From Bryum argenteum (lineage: Eukaryota > Streptophyta > Bryopsida > Bryales > Bryaceae), in contig CM073325.1 of assembly GCA_037043015.1 (NCBI GenBank), positions 21,865,001 to 21,929,000 on the forward strand: a stretch of 64,000 nucleotides of DNA, given 5' to 3'. The notes beneath the pieces are model-generated. The model did no database searches. It worked only from the letters and a program-made list of their open reading frames with translations, and was not told the origin of the DNA. Within the stretch, counting starts at the first letter, position 1, and the number at the start of each line of letters is the position of its first letter. A program made the translations under genes and the position numbers. Positions 57,066 to 64,000 of the stretch are shown one piece after another.

Positions 57066-59909
57066 ATGGGCCCTGCTCCACATGAGCCTTGGTTTAGAGA
57101 CATCGAGAAGGAAGGCAAAGCGTCTGGGTCCTTCCTACAGTGCTCACTATGTCGTGTAATTGTTTCGAAGAAGAAGAGTCGGAATTTGAGTCATTATGGG
57201 TACAAGAAGATTCCTGGACATAGGGATTCGAGTTCTGCCCTTTGCCCGAAGCTGCCTAGGGAAATTAGGCAGTTATTTTTAAAATGTGGTGGGGAGTTCC
57301 CTCCATAAAACGGAGAATTGGAACTATTTCTCGGTGAATGTTCTCTCACTCCATCCACGGACGTTCCAGGTGCTTCAAAACATGACATTCCTGAAACCCC
57401 TAGGAGTGACTCTTGTGTAGGGTCCTCGCTAGGCACCCCCATGAATTCAACAAATCTTTTGGTAGGGTCAACCTCTGCTTCTTCCATGCATATGAGGGGA
57501 ATAAGGGATACTCGCCCGATGTTTGGATCTATGAAGCAAACGAAGCAATCTTCAATTGAAGCTACTTTTGCGAGCGGATAGGCGGGAGTTGGATAAACTC
57601 GGGCGAAATTTTTTACGAAGCAAATATACCATTCTCGGTAGCCCGCAATGATGCGTTCAAAGTCTGCCGTGATGAAGACCTGGGATTTCGAAAATCCTAT
57701 GCTCCACCATCCTACCATGACATTCGGACAAGATTGTTAGGAGAAGTAAGGACGGAGTTACAAAAGAAACTAGATAGTAGACTCTCCGAGAGCCTTCGGA
57801 AGTTTGGAGGAACTTTGACTATGGATGGATGGTCATCGTGACTAGTCGCCCTTTGGTGAATGCGATGCTCGTGACTCAAGCCGGAGAGCTTTTTCTTGGT
57901 CTTTGTCGATACTGCGCCAAGAAAAAAAAGCGGTGTACATGTCAACTCTCATGTTGAAGTACATAGAAGAAGTTGGACCGAGAACATTGTTCAAGTATGC
58001 ATCGACAATGCTTCAGAATGCTCAATGCCTCAAGAATAGTCCTTGAGAAATATCCGCACATTTTCATGCAAGGGTGTGCGACACATGCAATGGACTTGTT
58101 GTTGGAGGATTGGGGAAAGGTGGATGGATGGCGAATACTTTGGTCATGGCGAAGAAAATGGTCAAGTTTATCAAGAGGCGACAAATGCCCCTAGTTTGTG
58201 TTTCGTAAACACGAGGCGAAATTCGACCTCCGATGCCGGGAAAACAAGATTTGCTAGTCAATTCATAATGATAGATCGCTTGTTGGAGGTCAAGGAATCA
58301 TTGGAGCAAGTTGTTGTCGACCCTATGTTCATGACCTATGCCTCGAAGAAGACGGTATCTGCTAGAGATAAGGTTATATTCTCACGTAAGGTCAAGAAGG
58401 TGGTGTTGAGCGATGAGTTTTGGAAGCAATGCAAAAGACTACGGGATATGGTTGCCCCCGTGGTGTACGCTCTGAGAGAATTCGACGGCAAGGCTCCTAG
58501 TACGGGCAAGGCATGGCATATTATGCGTGATCTTGAGAGACATGTCCATACTTTGCACGCGCCGCCCATCTCATTGGAACCACTTGAGGTGGCCACCGCA
58601 AAAGAGGAGTTTTACCATCGGAAAAGGCTCATGACAACGGATTTACATGCCGCGCGGCTGCACTTTTAAATCCTTATTTACTACACGACCAAGAGTTAGC
58701 TGACGATCCCGATCTTACAATCGCTTGCAAGCGTGTTTTACAAAAATTATGTCCCGCGGAGGATTATGCAGAGGCGTGGTGAGTGAATTTCTTGCGTTTG
58801 AGTAAGGGGGGTCCACTATTCCATGACATGTTGGAGCCTAATACTCAAAAACTAGCTCCACATGCATGGTGGGAGTTTGAAGGTGCTTGTGCTAAGCTCC
58901 TCTCTCCAATTGCAAAGCGAATACTAGCACAGACCGTGTCCTCGTCGACTATGAACGCAATCGAGTAGCTACTCTTATGTTCACGACAAGAAACGGAATC
59001 GGTTACTACCGGGGAGCTGATGACTTGGTCTACATATATTCCAACTCGAAATTGCTCGCGAATGATAAGTTGAGTGATGATGGGCGGTGGTATAGAGAGA
59101 ACTTGGATTTAGAGGAAGACCAAGTACACGAGAATGATGAGGAAGCTGTGGAGGACGAATCAGAGTCTGATGACAATGATGTTTTTGAATTCGGCGATGA
59201 AGATGATGATATGACATTCTTCCCCGCTTCAAATGATGAAGATGCTCCAAATGTTCATGATGGTAATGGTGATTTTATCGCTCATGGTCTTTCAGCGGAT
59301 GATCTAGATGATGAGCAGCCGTTAGCCCGGTTAATGACACAAGGCGGCATGGACAAATCAAATAATGTCCTACCTGTTATCGCTACTGGTTTACGTCTGG
59401 AAAAGGAGGCGATAGATGCGAAGACCACTGCGTGCAACACAACTGCGGGCACTATGAGCTCTGATCCGGTCGCGGAGAATATTACATCCGGTAGTAAGGA
59501 TCAAGTATCTGATCAATGTGCTACTCCCCGCGCTTTATTTCAACCCTCTACTACAAGGGTTACGACAACCTTGGAGAAATCGTCTAAGGGTTTAGTATCC
59601 CTTTCAAGAGCCAAATATGGGAGCATCTCTAGTGACTCTGATGTACCGTTGGGCAGGTATTTAAAGAATGCCAATGTTCCTCGTACTGCCACGGAGTTAC
59701 AGCACATGCTTGGCACTTCCAAGTCGCACAAACGGAAATTTGCAACAGTTCCAATTGTTCCGCCTAAAAAACCGAAGATCCCCGTTAATCTCCCCGAATT
59801 TGATTCTTGGCATAAGTATGGGAATATACAATGTCCTGAGAATAAACCCAAGATCAAAGAGGAGGTTCCAAGCGATTATGAATATGATCCTACGGGATCA
59901 GTGGAGTGA
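57066..59909 (+). pseudogene. hAT transposase, full length but frameshifted
   Basis: From ATG 57066: N-terminal zinc finger (FLQCSLCRVIVSKKKSRNLSHYGY, then LCPKLPREIRQLF), with an in-frame stop at 57306-57308. A Ser/Thr-rich linker (57318-57581) and DUF659-type sequence near 57600-58030 in shifting frames follow. The middle catalytic region at 58043-58669 shows FWKQCKRLRDMVAPVVYALREFDG and MRDLERHV. The C-terminal hAT dimerisation-type region at 58783-59060 includes HAWWEFEGACAKLLSPIAKRILAQTVSSS, with a shift near 58970. The last 310-residue frame (58977-59909) ends in an acidic, poorly conserved tail. At least four frame disruptions are seen, so it is inactive unless some are introns, for which I saw no good splice sites. 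Confidence 0.75.
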
Positions 59910-59952
59910 AGTGAAGGGAGATAGCGATTATGAGCAATCCTCGGTGCGATGA

Positions 59953-60286
59953 GTAGTTGGATTTGGCATCTTTATGTAGTATAGGTTCATAGGACTTATA
60001 CTTATTATAGAAATTGTAGTTATAGTTCTTGTAGTACTTTATTGTTATATACTCCAAATGCATTTGGAGATTATATTGTCTACATGACTGCATTTAATGT
60101 TTTGAATACATACATTTTTACATACTTGTCGTACGATAGTCTTCACTCTCAATTGTCTCAAGCATACAAAAGAAATGCACATTAAATCAAAAAAGATTGT
60201 AACCCTTTACTTCAAAAATAAGGCCCCATGGATCAATGGTGGCATTTGCATCATTTTTAAAACAACAACCATACAATCTAAAACAA

Positions 60287-60351
<65 letters not shown>

Positions 60352-60388
60352 TATATGTGGAACTTAAGGTCCAACATCCGTTCTATCT
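59953..60388. repeat. AT-rich stretch with (AT)n microsatellite
   Basis: No gene. A pure AT dinucleotide run of 59 bp lies at 60289-60347. A small inverted repeat (ctccaaatgcatttggag) is at 60052-60069. The hAT right end expected here was not recognised. Confidence 0.8.
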
Positions 60389-63300
60389 TCAAACTGAAGA
60401 TCCATCCGATTGGCCAATCTGAGCTACACTGCGAGTACGCGGTCTTTGACTTGGACGGGCAATTCGACCGCCCTCATCATACTCTCGATCCACCGCTGCG
60501 ATTTCGCCTCTCATACCTGCCTGCCAACTATCCTCCCCATCGTCGCCCGATTGCCTCTTCCGCTTTTTGCTCTGATCCACTTGTTTGTTTCGTAAGATTT
60601 CCATGGCCTTCTCGATCTTCGCAATGACATCCTGTACAACACCTTCAAACTCATCCAATAATAGAAGTTGTGTGTCTTTTGGGTTTAAAAGACATTCTCT
60701 CCAAAATGTAATGGCGTCATCGATACGCGTATCAAACTTCTTCACCGCATCCCAATAAGAGACCTCCACATCTTCAAAAGAATTTTCCGGTATCGAAATC
60801 CGGAATATTGCGGCCTCCTCCAATTTCGCGAGTACCAGAGCTCTTCCAATTGGAGTATGATCGTACTTCTTGTACTCTTCACCAAAGCCTGTAGAATCAG
60901 TTATTTCGTGCCACGAACCATCTTCTCCCTTTTCCACTTTCTTTGGAGGAAATCGAAAGAAACGGTTGTGTTCAACGCTCCAATGCCCCCCGAAATTACG
61001 ACAAAACAACTCTCGTTGCTCATCACCTTCAATATTCCTCGCCACGATCTCTATTTCGTAATCTCGTGTCATCCAAAATAATCGATCATGATCCCCACCA
61101 AATTGAATGGCTAGTTGGTGTTTTGATTCGGATGTACTCCGGCGAAGAGCATTTCCCCAATCAGAGTAGTTTAGAAATTTCTTCGGGTATTGATCCAATG
61201 GAAGATTCCATCGGTTGAAATCGTGCCCTGGTGGCATAAGATCTCGAATGCCCATCATCTCGTAGAATCTCGTGCTAAATGGGGAGCGACATCTTTGGAC
61301 ATAACGATTTAGTCATCGCATATCGGCATATGCAAGTAAGATGAAAGTTATGGCCACATTGGCCTAACGTGTATGCGCCCTCCGGACCAAAATTATGTAG
61401 GCACACCGCACATTTGTCTTTAAGTATTGCGGGAGGAGGGTCGCATGTGTTGATTACAATGCGAGCTGACTCTTGTAGGTGCGATGAGAATCTACTATAC
61501 GGCGCCCATCCTTCCTCTATCTCCATAGTCCAATCAACATCATTGTTTCGTCCCATCTTAGAGTAGTTTGTACGCTCCATCATCTCTTCAATATCCCCCC
61601 AAAAAGTGACCTCTATGGGGTCATATCGTTTTTTGTGGCCTTTCTTAAAAAACTTCTCCAATGAAGCATCTACAACTTCACGTGATTCCTTTGATGTAGA
61701 TGCAATCGATTTCAGATCTTCTTTTGCTCTCGATACCAAGCTCCTCTTATCTTGAAGTCGATGAACCCATCCCAACCATGGTAGTATGCGTGGGTGAACT
61801 TGGATTGCTGCCTCTGTAGCATCTACCGTTTTGAAGGTTTTCCGTAATGCCTCCAATTCAGCGACTGCCTCATCTCTCTCTTTACTTGTAGCCTCCAACT
61901 TCATTGAGCATGCTTTTGCTTCCTCCTCCAATTTCGCAACTGTAACATCTCTCTCCTTCTTCAGTGTTGCGAACTCCATTGCCCATGCTCGTGGTCGCTC
62001 AATCTGTGCATCATCTATCTCCTTTTGTGATATTAACTTTGCTTCCCCCCGAATTTCATCATCGTCATCATCGTCTATTTCGATAATGGTTTTTCCGTTA
62101 TCTTCTTTACCATCCTCTTCACTAACCTCTTTGAGAGGAGATAAATCCCTGATATACGTCTTTCTCGTCTCTTCTTCTCCATCCTCTTTACCACCCCCAT
62201 CAATTTGTGAAAGAAAAAGACTATCAGAAGTCCCGATAATGGTCTTCCCCTTATCTTTATTACCATCCTTTTCACCATCCTCTTTTCCATCGTCTTTACC
62301 ACCCGCATCACGTGCGGAACAACATGACTACATGAAGCCCCCGAGAGTGTTATTACGTGATGTAGAGGCGAGGTGGTCATCCGCCCATGCTTCTACCGCA
62401 TTCTTTTGGCGGATTGCTTCTTGGTACTTCGCCTCATACTTGCTAGCAGGACCTTGGCCAAACAAATGCAATTCCCTGTAGAACTCGTCTAGGAGACGTT
62501 GCGTAATTTTCTGTTGTTTCTCCTGTTTCACAATGATTAGCTCGGTCTTGATTGGTCCTTGAGAGAGGTAGAAACCGATCTACGAGTACCTCAAAATTGT
62601 TGGCGACTTGTAGAATGTTGGGCATGACACCTGCAAAAGTATGAGCCAGCCCCACAAATCTTGGAGCCATATCCGCAAGTATTTTTGACCCCATATTCAA
62701 GTAGTGCCCTAGATCAGTTATCTGTTCACCCGTAATCTCAGGCCAATGATTCCCTTCCAAACCGGCCTCTTTATCTACCTTATTGCACCAATCTGCCAAA
62801 GTTTTTGCTTTTTTCATCCAATCATCCAATGTGTAATCCGGTACTTCATAAGATATATACCTCTCGAACTCTGGCGCCGCACCCGAATCAAGATCCATGT
62901 CATCCATGGGAGAAGTTGGTGCTCTGGTTTCCCGTGGTTCACTTGGCCCTGCCTCCTCTCGTGTTGGTACCGAGGTTTCCCGTGGTTCACTTGGCCCTGC
63001 CTCCTCTCGTGTTGGTACCGGGGTTTCACGAGGTTCTTCAACTACGTTTGCACCTTCGAGCCTATCAGTTATAGTTGGTTCTACGATTGGGGCATCCGTA
63101 GCAACCATATTCCTTCCATCCTCCTGATGTGTCGTGGTTGTTGCAATAGATTCCTTCTCCGCCGTATCATGAGTTTTCCTCCTCAAGTACTGCAATAAGG
63201 CCTTTGTAGAATTTGATTCTGGATCAAACCTATCAGGGATATCCTTTTGATTTCTCCCGATTCGAAGAGGATATGCACTACTCGCCGTGAATGTGCTCCA

Positions 63301-63783
63301 GTTCACCTTGCGCTTCAATATGAGCTCAGCATACACCATGCTCAAGAGCGTATAGGAAAAATAACCCTTGCTCTTGGGACGAGTTCCAAACAATGCCACC
63401 CAAACTTCTTCAGCACGATGAAGGAAGTGATCATCCTTGCATGTTTGAGGGTTGCAAGTAAAATTATTGGTATTAACTTTGTGACATTCTCGAGGCCAAA
63501 GTTTCCCAATGTGATACATCTTCACATATTTCTTGCACGTCGCCATTCTCCAGTATTCCTCCGGTTCATTGGCCCAACCGCTCTCAGCTTTGATGGCCTC
63601 ATTATCCAAGATATCGTAGTGCAACTCATGTCTCGCTCCTTTTGGTTTCACTCTCTTTGACGGTGTCTCGTGTAAAACCAACTCAGTCCCCACCAATCCT
63701 GTGTTTGTGGTTTCTGTTGCAGGTGACCTCAAGGTTTGTTCAGTACCAGCCTCCATGTTCGTGTTATCAGTATCCGTCGCCAT
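60389..63783 (-). pseudogene. Family A gene copy 3: Cys/His domain, coiled coil, RING-H2, C-terminal domain
   Basis: The start MATDTDNTNME at 63783 was chosen by alignment with copy 1. The N-terminal domain (63600-63200) shows CKKYVKMYHIGKLWPRECH, CNPQTCKDDHFLHRAEEVW and LLSMVYAELILKRKVNWS. A linker with a tandem PRETSVPTREEAGPSE repeat follows, then a helical domain (DMAPRFVGLAHTFAGVMPN), a coiled coil, and a RING-H2 finger near 61290-61430 (CAVC; QCGHNFHLTCI; CPK, then C-R-S-P in another frame). A C-terminal domain of about 290 residues (FNRWNLPLDQYPKKF; HWSVEHNRFFRF) ends with the basic KKRKRQ. Frames change near 62540, near 62340-61980, and by one base at the last RING Cys. It is probably a pseudogene; a RING-type ubiquitin ligase role is inference. 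Confidence 0.7.
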
Positions 63784-64000
63784 GAAGAGTAAGGAGTATT
63801 TAAAATACCCCCAAAATATCCCAAGTACGCAAAAATTCGATGCAGCAGCCGCAAGTATCACGCTGACTTCCCCCGCCACCACAAATGCAGCACACGAGAA
63901 GCTAATGCCCACGGTTGCAGCTCAGTTGAGATGGTTGAATACAAGGAGAAGTGAGGGGAAATGAGGCCCCAAAGGCCTTTTATCCCCCCTCCCTCCCAAC
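63784..64000 (-). promoter_or_regulatory. Upstream region of family A copy 3
   Basis: On the minus strand a TATA-like GATAAAAGG (about 63976-63984) lies 195 bp upstream of the start codon. The window ends before any GC array could be seen. The region is also open in frame, so a more upstream start is possible. Confidence 0.4.

Larger units (their letters stand above)
56456..59950 (+). mobile_element. Second hAT DNA transposon, degenerate
   Basis: The left end CAGGGATGTCACAGCGTCCG resembles the end of the first hAT (CAGGGTTGTCAGGACGACCG). Subterminal GTCCGGACG repeats, a GC array, a TATA box, a leader nearly identical to the first hAT and a transposase region follow. No matching right terminus was found, so the end coordinate is approximate and the right end may be lost. 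Confidence 0.7.

Noticed and set aside
60289-60347. (AT)n run as an origin or regulatory element
   Set aside because: A simple microsatellite with no further structure.
59910-60388. Right terminus of the second hAT
   Set aside because: No sequence resembling the reverse of CAGGGATGTCA followed by CTCATGAA was found, so no end was called.
1-64000. tRNA, rRNA or other structured RNA genes
   Set aside because: No box A/box B pairs with a cloverleaf and no rRNA-like sequence were noticed; the tRNA-like matches are primer sites of LTR elements.

Overview
The window reads as nuclear DNA of a land plant. The evidence is plant-type hAT transposons with a DUF659 region, Ty1/copia and Ty3/gypsy LTR elements, a primer site matching the plant initiator tRNA-Met, and a short TTTAGGG run. 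A chromovirus of fungal-like (Tcn1-like) aspect is a type reported from mosses and lycophytes, so a seedless plant is my best guess; I cannot name the species. No intact single-copy housekeeping gene is visible. The window is a stack of nested mobile elements around copies of one unrecognised multicopy gene family, called family A here.

Layout. 1-4664: a cluster of direct and inverted copies of one repeat (foldback-like), with GC-rich arrays and TATA boxes. 4898-6506: the left part of a hAT element, cut off by a Ty3/gypsy complex. 6507-33619: a Ty3/gypsy element (gypsy-1) with very long LTRs (about 5.2 kb) that contain an accessory reading frame. A 4.6-kb solo LTR of a related family (16756-21385) lies inside its pol, and a young, whole-looking chromovirus (26997-32796) lies inside its 3' LTR. 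33620-35461 and 49881-50395: two parts of one minus-strand family A gene, separated by a copia element (35462-49880) whose 5' LTR holds a second Ty3/gypsy element (gypsy-2, 39832-49801). 50400-56145: the family A promoter and AT-rich DNA with diverged duplications and further GC arrays. 56206-56455: the 5' end of another family A-like gene, cut by a second hAT (56456 to about 59950). 60389-63783: a third, frameshifted family A copy on the minus strand.

Three themes stand out. First, accessory proteins with a common look, a globular domain resembling the 'putative plant transposon protein' domain followed by an acidic/proline-rich linker and a coiled coil, occur inside the LTRs of gypsy-1, in the solo LTR, and after integrase in gypsy-2. 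Family A proteins may carry a distant version with a C-terminal RING-H2 finger. Second, short GC-rich arrays rich in GCCGAC/CCGACCGG lie just upstream of TATA boxes in unrelated elements (both hATs, the foldback-like repeat, family A, the gypsy-1 LTR), as if one promoter style were shared. Third, priming is unusual: the copia primer site matches the anticodon region of initiator tRNA-Met, and the chromovirus site may be self-primed.

Many differences between paired long LTRs are one-base length changes in G or C runs, so some apparent frame breaks may be sequencing errors. All matches were made by eye; no database search was possible.
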